NCBI GenBank assembly: GCA_007922305.1 | Contig: ML677358.1 | Coordinates: 12,293,343 to 12,357,342 of the forward strand | Reading direction: 5' to 3' | DNA: 64,000 nucleotides | Origin: Dermatemys mawii | Lineage: Eukaryota > Chordata > Testudines > Dermatemydidae | In this document: piece by piece, positions 46,681 through 60,654 of the stretch | How the letters are laid out: the number at the start of each line of letters is the position of its first letter | Numbering within the stretch: position 1 is the stretch's first letter | The notes under the pieces: generated by a model | Seen by the model: only the letters and a program-made list of their open reading frames with translations | Database searches by the model: none | Told to the model about the DNA's origin: nothing | Translations under genes and position numbers: made by a program

Positions 46681-48761
46681 ATAGCTGCACTAGCGGATGA
46701 CACGAGAAACTTTTCATTTTCTAATTACTACTAGCAAAATGGCTGAAGCAAGACGACGCCATCAAGTTAAGCACATCCAAAAGGATTCAATCAAAAGACA
46801 CCAAAGGATTAAATGAATGGGGCTGTCTAAAATGAACCTTCCCACACCATTACAGAGCGGTCTGTGCTCATCAAAGTCAAAGCATATTTAGGAACTACTC
46901 TCCTCCCCCTTAACCCACCGGTCAGAATGTATCAATTAAGATGGTTTATGTAAGCACCAAGGCAGACAATAGATTAGTTTTAATTGTTTCAACATTGTCT
47001 GGCCTGGAAAAAAACGGTAAATTATAATCCCAGTTTCCCATAGAGAATAAGCCTTTACTCCCATACATTGCACTGTCCAACTACCAGTGACTGGTTACGA
47101 GACTGATATAATCATACTTTTCAAATACACATTTGAAAGTGATTTGATTTTTTCCTCCAAACCTAACATCATATTGAAGAAAGGAAACAAGAAAATCCTC
47201 CTGCATTCACGATCTTTGTTCCATTGATTTTAATGGGGTCGCATAGATGTCGAGGTAGACAAAACGCATCCCGATGATCAGGAGAGACCACATGTTCTGT
47301 GTTTCAGTAGCTTGTGAACACCGAGTAGCAAGCAGTGTAGTCTGTTCACATAGCCTGAAACTCACTCCTGTGCAGAGGACCAGCACAAAGAGAGGATTAT
47401 GTGGCACAAAGGCCAGGTGCTATCTCCTTGCCTAGGGAGTGAATTTTACCCTTTAAAGAAAACTAAACAACAGTAAATTGACTACATCAAATGTTCACTG
47501 AGACTGAGTAGAGAGATGCACTTTAAGTAAAGACATTACAGCTCATCTAGAAGGCCAGAGGTCTCTTTGGGAATATCCCACAGTAAAAGTGGTTTTCTTA
47601 ATTCTGGTTAACTCCCATTCTTCTTACCTTACGCAAACACTTTTTGCAATGAACAAAACATCCCGGATCATCTGAAGAGCTAACTGAAGTGGAATCTTAG
47701 CATTTTACCACATGTTTAAACTACTGAAAAGCCCAACCCTGCTCCCTTTGGAAGTAATGGAGAGGATGTTATTGGTTTTAATGGGAGCAAGTCTGAACCC
47801 TATAACTGCAGAATTTAATGCTGTAATATGTATTTTAGGAAATTAGTTCTCTTTATTACCCACACCAGGCAGCTTCTTCAGATTGTCAGTGGATTCAGCT
47901 CTTTTGTTTATTCAGTAGCATCCAAGATAAAAATGAATTTTTATTTAAGATATACATTAAGAAGTAACTGGAATAAAGCCACAATTGCACTTAGGTTGAT
48001 TTTTTTCCCTTCTTTTGTTATGACTGCTCTCTCTTTCTTGCTATTTTCAGATAACACCCTGGAATGGCTGCAGCACAACACACGTGGTGGGGGGCAGAAA
48101 TGGAATTATGACCCACTCTTTTTAAAAAAAAAAAAGAAGACAAGAGAACGCGTATGTTTTGGCCGCTGTGCATACTGCCATATGCAGGTTGTACTGTTTA
48201 AGTGACAGATTTCCATTTCCCATGTTTGCTTCTAGACAGCTGCTTCAGTACAAATCCTGGACGAGGCTCACTTTGAAAATCTTTGATAAATTAAACACAC
48301 ACAGCTTCATGTTGCTTTGTTAGCACAATAGCGCTCCCCATTCATCTGACTCACCAGGTAAATACAGTGTATGCAATGACAGATTAACTCACTGTATTCC
48401 TAAAGGGAACTACTTTCCGTTAGTTACAAATACCATTTAGAATTAAAATAGTAGTAAAGAAGATATCTATACAAAAGCTCTTTGTGTCCTGATGCTTAAC
48501 TGAAGTTTTAATGTCACCATGGCACCCAGCAGCATTAAAAAGCAACCAAACTGAAACAATTAACTCACTTTAACAAGCAAATCAACTACAAGAAACAGCC
48601 TTTCCAACCCTTATTCTCCAGAACATACCAATAGCTCTCTCCAAGAACTCTGTCTAAAACCAGCTTATGCTGTTGCTTGGATGCCCTCAGGGTCCAACAC
48701 CCCCCAAATTCTACTTTTATCAGACCAACACAAGGATCAAGTTTTACATTCCTAGATCTCT

Positions 48762-48881
48762 CACAGTTTGTTACTGAATTCACAAAAAGAACGAGGAGTA
48801 CTTGTGGCACCTTAGAGACTAACACATTTATTTGGGCATAAGCTTTCATAGGTTTCATCAGATGGATTGCGTGGAACATAC
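48762..48881 (-). mobile_element. Penelope-like tail fragment, minus orientation
   Basis: The plus strand shows AACGAGGAGTACTTGTGGCA, CCTTAGAGACTAACACATTT and GGGCATAAGCTTTCA, the inverted form of the tail seen at 13981-14186. The 3' part decays into the flank near 48762. It abuts a TA/CA microsatellite. Confidence 0.7.
48834..48864 (-). ncRNA. Hammerhead-like core with collapsed helix II
   Basis: The minus strand reads CATCTGATGA, a six-base remnant, then GAAAGCTTATGC. Both conserved boxes (CTGATGA and GAAA) are intact here, unlike at 14066-14104. The helix II stem-loop, about 16 bp in the other copy, is reduced to ACCTAT, which cannot pair properly. Activity is therefore unlikely. Identification is by motif order only. 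Confidence 0.5.
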
Positions 48882-48892
48882 AGTAGGAAGAT

Positions 48893-48928
<36 letters not shown>
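48893..48928 (+). repeat. TA/CA dinucleotide microsatellite
   Basis: Five TA units run into about 13 CA units. Polymorphic length is likely. Confidence 0.95.
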
Positions 48929-49698
48929 GAATGAACATGCAAAGATGGGAGTTGCCATACCATCTCTAAGAGGCTAATTAATTAAGGTGAGCTATTATCA
49001 GCAAGAGAAAAAAAACTTTTTGTAGTGTTAATCAGGACAGACTTTACTGAATTTAGTAATTTAACACTACTAAATGCAAACTATTGTCAGTAGTTTCCAA
49101 TGCAACTGATTTGAGTGGCAGTAATATGTTTAGAATCCAGTGCCATTTGTTCCTTTATTCAGAAGAAATGCATTAATTAACATTGCACTTGGGCAACTGA
49201 CAACTCGGATGATAAACTTAATCCAGCATTTCAGTCAAAGAATGGGAAAGCCTCAAGTTGTTAAAATAAACACTGAAAAGTTTAGATCTTCCTGCAAACT
49301 CTTAGATCCTTGCTGGGTCTGCAAAACTAGCCTGGAAAATTTTACAAGAACAGAGTTCCACTTACCATTGCAGTGGGAAACAAGAAATAAAAACATTAAT
49401 CTGGGCATTTCAAAGCCTCTAAAAAAGATCTGGATCAAAATTAAACAGATTGAAAGCTCTTTTTGGCAGAGACCTTTCTTCTGTTATGTGGATACAGAAC
49501 CCAGCCCAACTGGGATCCCTGTGTCTTGTGTCATGACTACCTCCTAGATTCTACTGCTATAGGAACTGTTATAAATAAGTATAAGGCCTTGTTTTATCCC
49601 AAAAGGGCTACTACTATCCATGACTTGCCCAAACACCAAAGTAGAACTATCTTCACATAAGAGCTCCTCATGATTTCAGACTACTTATAGTAGAGACA

Positions 49699-49980
49699 CA
49701 GGGCTGGTCTACACAACCGCGGTAAACTGATCTAACTTACGCAAGTTCAGTTATATGAATAACGCAACTGAAGTCGACATAGTCAGATCCACTTACCGTG
49801 GTGGCTACACTGCGCTCTGTCAACTGGAAGGCATCTCCCATTGACTTCCCTTCCACTTCTCAGGGAGGTAGAGTATACAAATCAATGGGGAGTGCTCTCC
49901 CATCGATTTAGCATGTCTTCACCAGCACTCGTTGCATCGACTGCAGCAGTGCCAATCTATCGTTAAGTGAAGACATGCCC
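49699..49980. mobile_element. hAT-like non-autonomous element (CAGGGCTGGTCTACAC)
   Basis: The left end CAGGGCTGGTCTACAC and the right end GTGAAGACATGCCC are inverted relatives. The interior keeps ACGCAAGTTCAG...CGCAACTGAAGTCGAC and ATCGACTGCAG phrases of the same family as 26279-26516. Target duplication not clear. Confidence 0.72.
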
Positions 49981-50389
49981 ACAGTAAACAGCTACCACAA
50001 AATAACTTCAGCATGCACTAAGGAATACCATTCTGTCCAATAATAGATTTATAGTTCTGAGTTGCATTTGTTAGAAGCCCATTGTATTGTGGAAGTAGTG
50101 GGTTGCAGATGTTTGGAAGAAAGGCAAATCACCACAGGACTCAACATGTGCCCGGGAAGGTTCTGCAATATAAGTCAGTAACCATCACTAGTTGGCAAAC
50201 TCCTGTTTTTTGACAGCACAAAATGAATCTTATGATATTATTCCATTGTCTCATGTGGCACTGTACCATGCCTCAAAGGTGGAGCAAATCAAACATAATA
50301 CCATCATTTTGAGTCTGGAATGAGAGAGACTTTTATTTTCTGCCATACATCAACGGGAAATAGTTTAACAACAATGACAATAGACAATG

Positions 50390-50536
50390 ACCTTCCTTAG
50401 AGGTTTTTAAGCTCAGGCTTGACAAAGCCCTGGCTGGGATGATTTAGTTGGGGTTGGTCCTGCTTTGAGCAGGGGGTTGGACTAGATGACCTCCTGAGGT
50501 TCCTTCCAACCCTGATAGTCTATGATTCTATGAAGA
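50390..50536 (+). mobile_element. CR1 LINE 3' terminal fragment
   Basis: Contains TTTTTAAGCTCAGGCTTGACAA, GGGGGTTGGACTAGATGACC and CTTCCAACCCTGATAGTC, and ends in repeated ATTCTATG-type octamers. These are the CR1 3' untranslated end and its terminal microsatellite. Confidence 0.88.
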
Positions 50537-53379
50537 GTGAATAACCAGAAATCCTATAATGTACATAAGAGGGAGTTCGCTATCCTTGCTTTGATAAGAA
50601 TCAATCATTCACACAGCGCCATCAACACTGTCACTTGTAGTGCTGAGAGCACTGTGTGGGTGACTGATTCTCACAGTAACTTAAACCACCACACAGCCAA
50701 CTACAAGCATGGTCAAATTGATACATTTGGTCAACACACACAGATAGCATTTGTGGGTAAAGAATAGAATTTTAGTGGCAAAAACAACTCAAGACCACAC
50801 ACTGGAAAGCCATTTTGGTTTGATGGACTTATTTAAGTATACAAAGCAAAGGATTGCTCTAGTTGAGTAAGCAGATTTGCACATACCAACTATGAGCTTG
50901 TTTACAAGCAGCCAAGAGGCCTACATGCATGTGGAGAACACTCCATGTAACTAGTGTGTTTCTAGTAAGCAGCAACAATAGAATTCTTTTTCCTGATCGC
51001 GCCAAGAACTGCAAGACATTTCCATAACATCGGTAAAATAATAAAATTATTACTCTGTTTATCAGTTTATGGTATTAAGTTACTTAAGTCAACTTGGTTA
51101 TTTTTTTAAACTCTAATGGTGCACTTACAACTGACACAAAGTTAGACTCATCTTTGGTAAGAGATGCATTTTCGGACCATTTAAATAATTAAGGAAATTT
51201 ACACCATGTGCACTAGCCTCATGTAATCTCACATCAAGAGAAAATATTCTTGTTCAATCTCTAATATTATTCAATTTGACAGCACGTCAATCAGTGAGAA
51301 ATTGACAACAGATTACAACAATAGATGGACTGTGCAATTGTTCACATATCTCAGGAATGATCACCATAATTACACAGACAAGTGCATATATCATAAAGGC
51401 TTAAACCAAAAATCGTGTCTTTTGCATAGAGTGAACAGATTCAAGGACACAAACAATGGGCAGTACAGAATTTTGACAAGATTTTCTATACTCTTGTCTC
51501 TACGCTCCCGAAGAGAAACCTGGCAAATGCAAACCATAAAGAGTTTGTGGAAAACAGCCAGATTTATCCTAAATATAAGACCATGATGGTTGCATGGGAA
51601 ATGCTAGCAGTTATTCTTCGTGTAGCAAATGATATTTAACAACATTAGTTTTCCCATTTCAAAATTTATCCAGTCTTTCACTATTCCATAGCACATTCAA
51701 CATCTTTTTAAAACTCATTAAAAACATTACATTTTCTTTCTATTCCAAAATCCCATCATAATGCCTTCAGCATGCAGAATATATTTATTTTAACCTTTAA
51801 AGGATTAACACATTTTGCACGTGTTACCTCACAAAAGCATCTCTAGTAAGAACCTTAACTCCTTTCAAATAAAGGATCAAAAGTAATACAAGTTCCATGC
51901 AAAAATGTTTTAGACAGCTTCTGGAAATGCTAATTATTTTTATAAATATACTTACAGACAAAAAAATCCTTCTGTATTTGTAACACATGGAATGGAAGAA
52001 CCATAGTTAGTAAGTTTATTCCATATGTAGATTTAGCAATATCACATGACGGTGCCAGGTTTATGCTACCACACGTATAAGTCAAGGGAAATTTGAGAAT
52101 ACTAGTCAGAGAGAAATTTTGCTCTAAAGTGACATGCTGTGATTCTACTAATACAGCCCTTTGACATTTCCATGCTCCCAATCCACAAGGTCAACGCAAA
52201 CAGTAACAATTCATCTTGAAGATGAATAATGTCAGTTTAGATTTCTGTAGGGGACTGGGAACTCTCTCTAATCAAGCCAAGAGATGAGAAGCAAGCTATT
52301 TTTGATGAGGCTTATGAAATTTAAGTCTAAGATATATAAATCATAACAGATTAAGTTTATCAATTTATTAACGAACACAGGAAGATAATACAAATACATC
52401 TAAGGTCCTGCTCTGGTTAAAATATGGATTCTGAAGGATGTTTCTAAGTATGTTTACACTGCATAAAATGTAAGTACAATGAAGTTACTGCACTATCTAC
52501 TGAAGAATCCAACATCTTTCATCACTTAGTGGAGAACCAGATACAGATGATAAATATTTAGGAAAAAAAGTGATAGCTATTTGGGATTAAAGAACACCAG
52601 ACAAGAGAGTCTGATGCATGAAGCTACATAAGATAGATCTAATTTGAAGAGTTTACTAAACAAATGTACAATATTGGCAGTACTAGTCAAGGGAGATCTC
52701 TTAAAACAAATTTCAAATTCACAAAAAAAGAACAAAAATCCAGAAAAAAAAAACAAAAAAAAATTCCAGATATTCACGATATAGTAAGCAGCTCTTTTAT
52801 AGCAGTGATGCCCAGCCTCAGTGACACTGCATCTTGCCAATTGGTTGGCAGTCGCACCAAATCTGCATGCAGAACTTAACATGCAGTTTTAAAATGAACA
52901 TGAACGCAGACACACCCAATATTTGCTTGTATTTGCATGTGTGGTGTCTGTGTGTTTTTAAAAGGGAATGTGGACTAAGAACTCAATTGTATTTTAAATT
53001 ACAAAACGCACACCAATTTCTGCCCTGCCTTCACATACAATAGTCACTTAAAGTTGCTGATGTTATGGTACAGGCTTCCATCCACTAGAGAACCAAGTGA
53101 AGTCTGGGGAAAGAAAACCCAGAAGCATTACCACCATATTGGCAATGAGAAAGGTGTTCTCCTCACAGTGGATCACAAATGGGGAGGAATACATCAGACC
53201 TATGGCAATCCCAAACCTTTACCTCAAAGTTGGTTAGCTGTTGCATTGTAGATACATTTTCAAACACCATTACTTGATGGTTACTGACTCTGTAATTGTT
53301 TTCTAGTTCCAGGGACCAACTAACTTTTCTATACAGTGCAGGAAATTCCTCAGACTCACTCTCATTCCAACAACCCCTC

Positions 53380-53740
53380 CACCCTCAATACAGGGAGAAA
53401 ATTCTGGGTATGAAAGGGTACTTTGACATAGCAAAGAAAACCATAAAAACAGATGGCTGGAAGTTGAAACCAGACAAATTCAAACTAGAAATAAGGCATG
53501 ATTTTTTAACTGAGAGAGGGTGATTAATCATTGGAATAAGCTACTAAGGAAATGGTAGGTTCTCCGCGTCTTGAAGTCTTCAAGTCAAGACTGAAGGCCT
53601 TTTTGGAAGATCTGCTTTAGTCTACCACAAGTTATTGGGCTCATTACAGGAGTCACGATGAAATTCTGTGGCCCATCTGAAATAGGAGGTCAGACTAGAT
53701 GATCTAGTGGTCGCTTCTGGCCCAAAAATCTATAAATTTA
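53380..53740 (+). mobile_element. CR1-like LINE 3' fragment
   Basis: The final part reads GGAGGTCAGACTAGATGATC then TAGTGGTCGCTTCTGGCCC and ends CTATAAATTTA, the 3' end of a CR1-type LINE. Upstream, TGATTAATCATTGGAATAAG and GGCCTTTTTGGAAGATCTGC belong to the end of its coding region, now broken. Confidence 0.75.
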
Positions 53741-53799
53741 CACTAAAAGTAGACGACTATTTCATATATTTTAAAAGCCAGAAGGCACCAGTAGAGCAT

Positions 53800-53895
53800 G
53801 ACAGTGCAAAAGTATGACATGAAAATTGTGCATAGTAAGGGAAAGAAAATATAGTGGCAGATGCCCTGTCCAGGAAAATGGACTCTAACCTTGCT
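53800..53895 (+). pseudogene. Ty3/gypsy-like RNase H end fragment
   Basis: One frame gives the short motif VADALSR, the strongly conserved end of the reverse transcriptase/RNase H region in Ty3/gypsy-type elements. A little upstream another frame carries a related stretch, so at least one frameshift lies between, and a stop follows soon after. No integrase or protease is present. A dead fragment. Confidence 0.6.
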
Positions 53896-53989
53896 GCTGC
53901 ATTGTAAAATGGGAGGTGTGAGCCTGGGAGCCCCTCAAAACCAACTGGCAGAGGGCCCACAACACTAACTCATATCAGACCTGGGATAT

Positions 53990-54860
53990 TCATTACCTCC
54001 AACACATTGTTGTCATAATATATATGTAAAAGGTATCATATATTGTACGTAAACTGGTGGCACGCTGGTCCTGAAAAATCACTGAACGATGTATGTATGG
54101 GTTGTGTACAAAGAGTTAGAGTTATGTGCTGGAAATAGGTTTTTAAAATGTGTTTGGGAGGCAGCACCTGAACCCAGCCTGCTCGAGGCAAAGGAATGCA
54201 TATTTACCCGTCTGACTGGCTTCATTATTGGCAGAGGACAATGAAAGCATATTTACACACACAATGAACAAAGCTATCAAGGGGCTTAGTGAGCACACCA
54301 GGGACAGACTCTGCACCTCAGGAATCCTTCCTGGCTTTGGAAGCAGAGACAGTAGACTTTGGGTAATATTCAAGGAGCCCAAAGGCATTTTAGTTATTCA
54401 TCAGGTGGGGAATAAAGGGAACAGCACCCTTTGGTTCGGTGAACGTTGGTTCCCTTGGCAACTTGATGCAAGAAAGAAGACTACTTAGGCACAGATTGTA
54501 ACTTGCTAAGTTTAACTTAGTCAATGGAAATCATGTTTTACTTGTAATGATACCTGTCTCCTTTTCTCTTGCTTAATATTGCTGAAATCTCTGTTCTTTG
54601 TTAATAAACCTGTTCTTGTTTTATTACAAAACCCACTTGGTGCTGTGTATTAAAGTAAAGTGAGAGTCTTCAGCTAACCTAATAGGCTGGCATGTGTTCT
54701 GTCTTTTTGGAAGCAACAAGAGGGACTGGGCACTGCAGAAAGACATCTCTAGTGGAACTCACATTCATCACTGACTGTTACTTACAAGGCATGGTGTAGG
54801 CTGGCAGATTCCTAAAGAGCAGACAGGCTGGTCTATCAAGGAGCTTTTAGGCACATTGGC
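53990..54860 (+). mobile_element. LTR-like block of a retroelement
   Basis: Contains a polyadenylation signal in TTGTTAATAAACCTG near 54600, followed by TTTTATTACAAAACCCAC and TGGTGCTGTGTATTAAAG, an R/U5-like order. The stretch after it (GGGACTGGGCACTGCAGAAAG) may be downstream leader. Its place just after a gypsy-type relic suggests one internally deleted element, but LTR borders and a target duplication were not found. Confidence 0.5.
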
Positions 54861-55825
54861 AGCAGCAGCAGCAAAGCTCTCACTTGCAGACGAAGTGGGT
54901 GACACAGTGGCTCACAGTTCTGGGTGCCTTGATCAAGGTATCACAATCATTAATTTTAGTTTGACCCCTAATTACAGTCCAAGAGCAGTGCCTGAACTAA
55001 AGCATATCTTGATTCTAAAATATCCTGTCACGGAAAATCCACCACAACCCTTGGTATATTGTTCCAGCAGCAAATTACCCTCACTGTTAAAATAATGCAG
55101 GATTCAATGCAAATTTATATCTGCAATTACAATGGTACAGAGCTATATGAAGTACTTTTAGCAAATATTTGGTAATGGAACTCATTTGCTGCAAACTATA
55201 CCAGCAGAGTACACCTTCCTTCTGTTAACAATAACTGATTAAACCAAGGTGCAGATTTTGGCCACAATTTAAATTCTCCCTACCTTTTGTAACTTCATGT
55301 GTAATAAATCTTGCAGAAACTAAAAATATAGCTGTATTCCAGCTACACATTTTGTCTTAATGTGTATGCAATAATTTATTTTTAGATTCTTTGGAAATCA
55401 AAACCTTTTGTGCAAGGCAAGTCTCAAACAGTGTATTCTGCAGATACACAGTATGTGGCTGAGAAGGTTCATGGGGATATGCTGCCAATGGTGTAGCAAG
55501 AGAGAGAGAAAGACTCGCTTCTTGGCAGTGTGACATGACATTATTAAATGGGCTACCATAGGTCGAAGTTCATTTTCTGAGACAAACTGTCGAGCCAGAA
55601 TACTTTATTTTTGTAATCTTCAAAAATAATGTAATTGGAATAAAGGAATTCATCTATGTGGAAAAATTAATCCTATTGTGAGGCTTTTTACCTCAGATAT
55701 ATCAGCTCCTGGCTTTCTACTGTATGCAATAATTCTCAAACACCTTTACAAAATCCATTTGCTAACATTAACATGGCTACATTATTCCAAATTAAGCTCT
55801 TCCTTGAAGACTGTGGTGTCTCTAG

Positions 55826-55930
55826 GGCCAGGTGGCTTAGCAAGTTAATGTACTAACCAACCTTTCGGTGCTAGAGACCTGGTTGCAAATTTCATTTGTG
55901 ATTTCATTCAAGTTCCTCATGGAAAAATCT
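55826..55930 (+). repeat. Possible tRNA-derived SINE head
   Basis: GGCCAGGTGGCTTAGCAAGTTAATG resembles an A box with TGGCTTAG...GTTAA, and GAGACCTGGTTGCAAATTTC a B box about 40 bases later. No convincing cloverleaf forms. Weak call. Confidence 0.4.
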
Positions 55931-58900
55931 TCACACAATAAAAATCAGACATAATTGTTTGCAATGCAGAGCAGTTGGCAGCATGTGCTCAGAAAACAGA
56001 CCCACTGCTGCAGCACGAGAGCAACTAAGATAGACTGGCAGACCTAGAATGACAAGCTCTCACAGCACCTGCCAGCATTAGATCTGGCTCAGATGCCTAA
56101 ACCTAGCTTATCAGTGCCTAAATTCAGTCATCAAGGCTAGGAGGGTCAAAGGGCAGCCTGGGGAAAGTCTGAAGAGAGACAGATAAGAGGGAAGAAAACT
56201 GAAGAAGAGCAAGGATAGAAAAGAGCTGGGAAAAGAGAATAAGTAGAGAGAAAGTGAAAGTCAAGTACAACAATGGTTAAGATGAGATATTTTCTTCATA
56301 GCAGTTTAAAGAGGAAAGATGTAAATATGCAGACAGAATTTTGGGAGTGTGGGAAGGGTCTGCAAAGATTTTACTTTCCTAATAATAGTCAGGATATATG
56401 TGCTTTGGGAAAAAGTCTCTGAATAATTTTGGGTTCTCCCATTAAAGTTTAAATTACGTGAAAAAAATCAAACAAAAGAGTTTCACTTCCAGACCTGCAA
56501 TAACAAGGCGCTTTGTTCTGACAAATTGGGACCAGGAGATTGGCACAGAGACTCTGGCACAGAAAACGTTTAGCTCCACATTTGACATCAGGGCAACAGC
56601 ATTAGATCACTTCGTCAAAACCAAGTTGTGAGCAGCTGTTTGGCTTTCATTTCAGACAAAAGTTTATCCTGTAAAAGAAATTCTGGCGCACACCCAAATG
56701 CTATATTTGTTCACAAGCAGTGTTCTTATATTTTAGTCCTGATAATGGAATGAAATCAGTGATGAAAAATTTTAACGGGAAAGATTAAAAAAACTGATGA
56801 GGGTTTTCTCTCAGCTTTGATTCTATTGTGTTGAACTATACTAATTCTTGAATTTCCAACAAATTAAATAGGATTTTAGCCACATGAACTTTACCTGAAA
56901 ACATAGTTAAAAGTTACAGTTACCTCCTATCTAAATCTTTAGTTATGCATAGGCTTGAGTGAATAGATAGGCCCTGAAGGTTAACAGATCTCAACTTGCT
57001 GGACAAGGACTATGTGTTCCAGAATCAAGGACCCAGTCGCCAAGCATATAGATTGCAATGAATCTAAATGAATGCAAAATAAAGAAGGCCTGGAGAATGA
57101 AAGGCATGTCTAAAAACATAGTAGAGGCACAAAAAGGTATGCTGATGGCTTTCTGGCAGGCAGCATGAACAATAGGTATTTGGCATTAGGTGGCAAACAA
57201 GAGAAATTAATGAAGTGCCATGGCCCAGTATTTTCCAAAACAGTCACTGAGACCGTAACTGTACTACATTCAGTGGCTCTCACTTTCTGGGCTCTCTGGT
57301 GACATAGAATTTGGAGTTGTGTTACTTTTTCTTAAATTCTAGTGTGAAGAGGAGGTTATAGGTTGTTTGCAGCAGGGACATGGGTAATGATCCAACAATT
57401 ACTGTACTTTAGACAGCAGACTTCTTAGGAGCCATCATACTGAACAAAACGAGAGAATTATATGATCACAATCAAGTACTGGAGCTGCACAGTTCCCCAG
57501 GTCTAAGAAATGCTCATGGAACTCTGCAAGCTTATATTCAACTTGTGAATTAACAAATTACCACCGTGATTGTGCTTCCTCATGACATCATCTTTGATTA
57601 ACAGTTTGCTTTATTTGGCTGCTTTATGTCAGCTACTCTCGAAAACAGCTTAAATTGTTACAAGAACGCTATTATGAAGTGAGTAGCCTTGCTTCGATGC
57701 TTCTTCCAGATGCATAATTTATTATCTACAACTGAAAACATCTTTGTGTGTGATACACTGGACATTTCAGCTCCAAAGCTTCAGTCCTCTGTTGAGCAAA
57801 GGGGCTATAAATTCTCCTTTTATGGCAACCAAACACTTTCACCCTTAAATATTTCACAATAAAAGACAGAAGACCAGGATTGATAGAACAACACTGGAGA
57901 TGTACATTACTTTTTTGTGGAGGAATACATCTCAAAGATCTCAAAGGAAAATTAAGCTATTTATGACAATATTTGCAGGTAAAAAAATTGCACCTTCTGT
58001 ACTTTACTCCACAACATCTGTACAGTTTACGTATTAACAGATTGCTGGTTTGACTTACAATACAACATCCAGGAAAGGCTCACAGCTTTAACTGAGATGA
58101 AGTACGGCTGTTCATTAAATTTTGAGAGAATGATGAATAGCAAGAGAGGCAGGTATTATGAGTGAAGCTATACAAGATGATACTAAATTTGTACATCACT
58201 GTCAGTTTCCATTTGCACTTGAAGTGTCAGAATTGGAGAAAAATGGTACTAAATATTGTGGAAACATGAAACACAGTCAGAAAAATAAAGACAGGAAAAC
58301 ATTCACAATAGCCAATCTTTTCCACTTTAGTGATGGAAAGTGAATGGTAGAACCTCATGGATGGAGGTAATTTGACTGGGGAGAGAAGGGTCATGTAACA
58401 GACAAGAATTACGAATCAATGAATTCAGCACAATTTTGAGATTCATTTCCAATTACACTAATTTGGGGCCGCTACTTGACTTAATTAACTAATTTATCAC
58501 TTTATGGAAGCTTCAGATTTTGGACTTACAACATTTCATATGAACACGCTGTATGTATTGCATGCAAGATTTTGCTAAACATCTGTGCAACTATATCATC
58601 ATCTTTCAAGAACAAAGCCAAAAATACTCCTTTCCACAAACTGGGGCAGTGGGGATGGCCTTAATTTTTTTTTTTAATTGATTATTGTATGGGACCCATC
58701 TCCATGTCTTGCCAATAAAGTTAAATTAGTTTTAAAGGTTAATTTGCAATACAGTGGGCAGAATTCTGTTTCCAGTTCAATCCACACTGACGACACATGC
58801 ACTGTAAATGACCCGATTTTAGGCTTGCCTATGGAGGTGAGCTGATTCAGCCAACAACAAATCCAGTCCCAAGATGGTAGACTTCATTACTATAATTAGC

Positions 58901-58959
58901 TAAGTCCAGACAGTTTGGACACATTCTGTCCACAGTAAACTTTACTTTCTGGTTCTCAG

Positions 58960-59200
58960 GACAGATTTATATAGTGTAGTTTATTTCATCTGAGGATCTC
59001 AGAGTGCTTCTCAACATTAATGAACCCTTAAAGCCCTGTGCGATGTTATGTAGCACTATCATTTCATGGTATTGTGGATAAATGGAGGAACAAAGAGGGT
59101 GAGTTACCTAAAGATACATAACAGTACTGGTGGAAATGGGACTAGAACCTAGGAAGATCCCGGGTTCCAGTTTCCTGCTCTGGACAACGCTTCTTTCCAG
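58960..59200 (-). repeat. MIR/CORE-SINE, minus orientation
   Basis: GAGGATCTCAGAGTGCTTCTC, GGATAAATGGAGGAACAAAGAGG, GTGAGTTACCTAAAG and GGGACTAGAACCTAGG follow the inverted order of MIR tail, core and B box. Confidence 0.65.
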
Positions 59201-60654
59201 AGATGATAATTTGCTAGCATAACATGTTTAATTCAGTTGTCCCAGGTGTGGATACATGCTGCTGGATTATTAACAATCGCCAATTAGCCTTTAAACTTTT
59301 ATCACATTCAGAATATAATGTACAACACAATCAATTTGGGTGTTATAAGATGGAATTTATGTTCTTTCAGTGGGTTAAAAGATTATTTTGCAGCAACAGA
59401 AACCAAGTCTGAAAAAAAATATGATTTTTTTACTCACAAAAATGTTTTGTGAAACCCTTAAACAGAAAAAAAAGTCCATACAGCTGAATAAATATGAAAT
59501 AAACAGGTTTCTACAGAAATTAAATGTTTCTAAAGAAGTTACTCTAAAAACAACACAATATCATTCTCTATTAAACAGTCTTACAGAATTTAGCAGACAA
59601 TTATAACCCTGCATTAGAATTCTATAGGTTAATTAAAAAATTCTATAGAAAGGTTATAAGATTTTACTATAAGCGAATACACAATCTCAACTCACCCAAA
59701 TTACTAGGCAGTCTTCTTTTATTTATATTACCTGTACATAATTTGAATGGTTACTGTTCAGCCAAATAAGCATGTATACTGCAATATTTATTTTTGACAG
59801 CTGCTTCTATTTTGGATTCAATACAGTATGCTATATAATTAACAGCAGGTATTTCAACTGACTCATATATCTCTGTGATGTGTAAAACCAAAGCCAAGCC
59901 AATTTGACATGGAGTAATCCATTTTACTATATTTGGGAGTGAAAAATAACATCTCTTTCATAAAACAAGTCTTCAAAATGACTATCTGCTAGATTGTTAG
60001 GAATAAAACTGACAAGAAGGATTATCCCAGGAGAATGCTGATCCACCAATAATTATCTGCACCTGTGAAGGGAATACATTTAAGTGTCTTTCTACAGGAT
60101 TATGTGAACGGAACAAATTTCCTTTCACTTTGGTGACAGTTATCATCCTCTTCGGGGATACTTACTGCTGGTATGTTAGTACCCAAGCTACCCCCTAAAA
60201 CGGACTTTGTGCTATGAACACTTGACGACATAATTTTACTCACGCTCCTCATCTTCATAATTCACTTCATTCCTGGAACTATCATCAGTGATTTCAACTA
60301 TTCTTTTTGGGCACAGCTGCCTTTCACAACTGTAGCTGCATGTAAGTACTTATAATTTATACTCCGCAATTGTTGCTCTACTTCCACCTAGCACTCTCTA
60401 AAATAGATTGAGGAACATGTTTTCAGCTCCAGGTGCCATGTCTAACAAACAACAGACATGCACTTGTTGTGCCCACAAACCATTTAATTGCACATACACT
60501 AGTTAATCATGAGATCCCCCAATCCAGGTTTGGTTTATGCAAATTTTGTTTTGGATCCTGTTACAACCATTGCTGAAAATTTGGTCTTTTGAAGCTTTTG
60601 TTGAGCAAGGGATATTTTGAGCTAAGTTCACAAAGACACAGGTGCAGTGATGCT

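Noticed and set aside
47828..48205. 125-codon plus-strand frame
   Set aside because: Ends in a poly-A derived lysine run and shows no motif, conserved neighbour or splice support.
48893..48928. CA repeat considered as Z-DNA or regulatory element
   Set aside because: An ordinary microsatellite beside a repeat; nothing else supports a role.
49140..49547. 135-codon plus-strand frame
   Set aside because: Longest frame in the window but composition is that of AT-rich intron and no domain is recognisable; about expected by chance in 64 kb.
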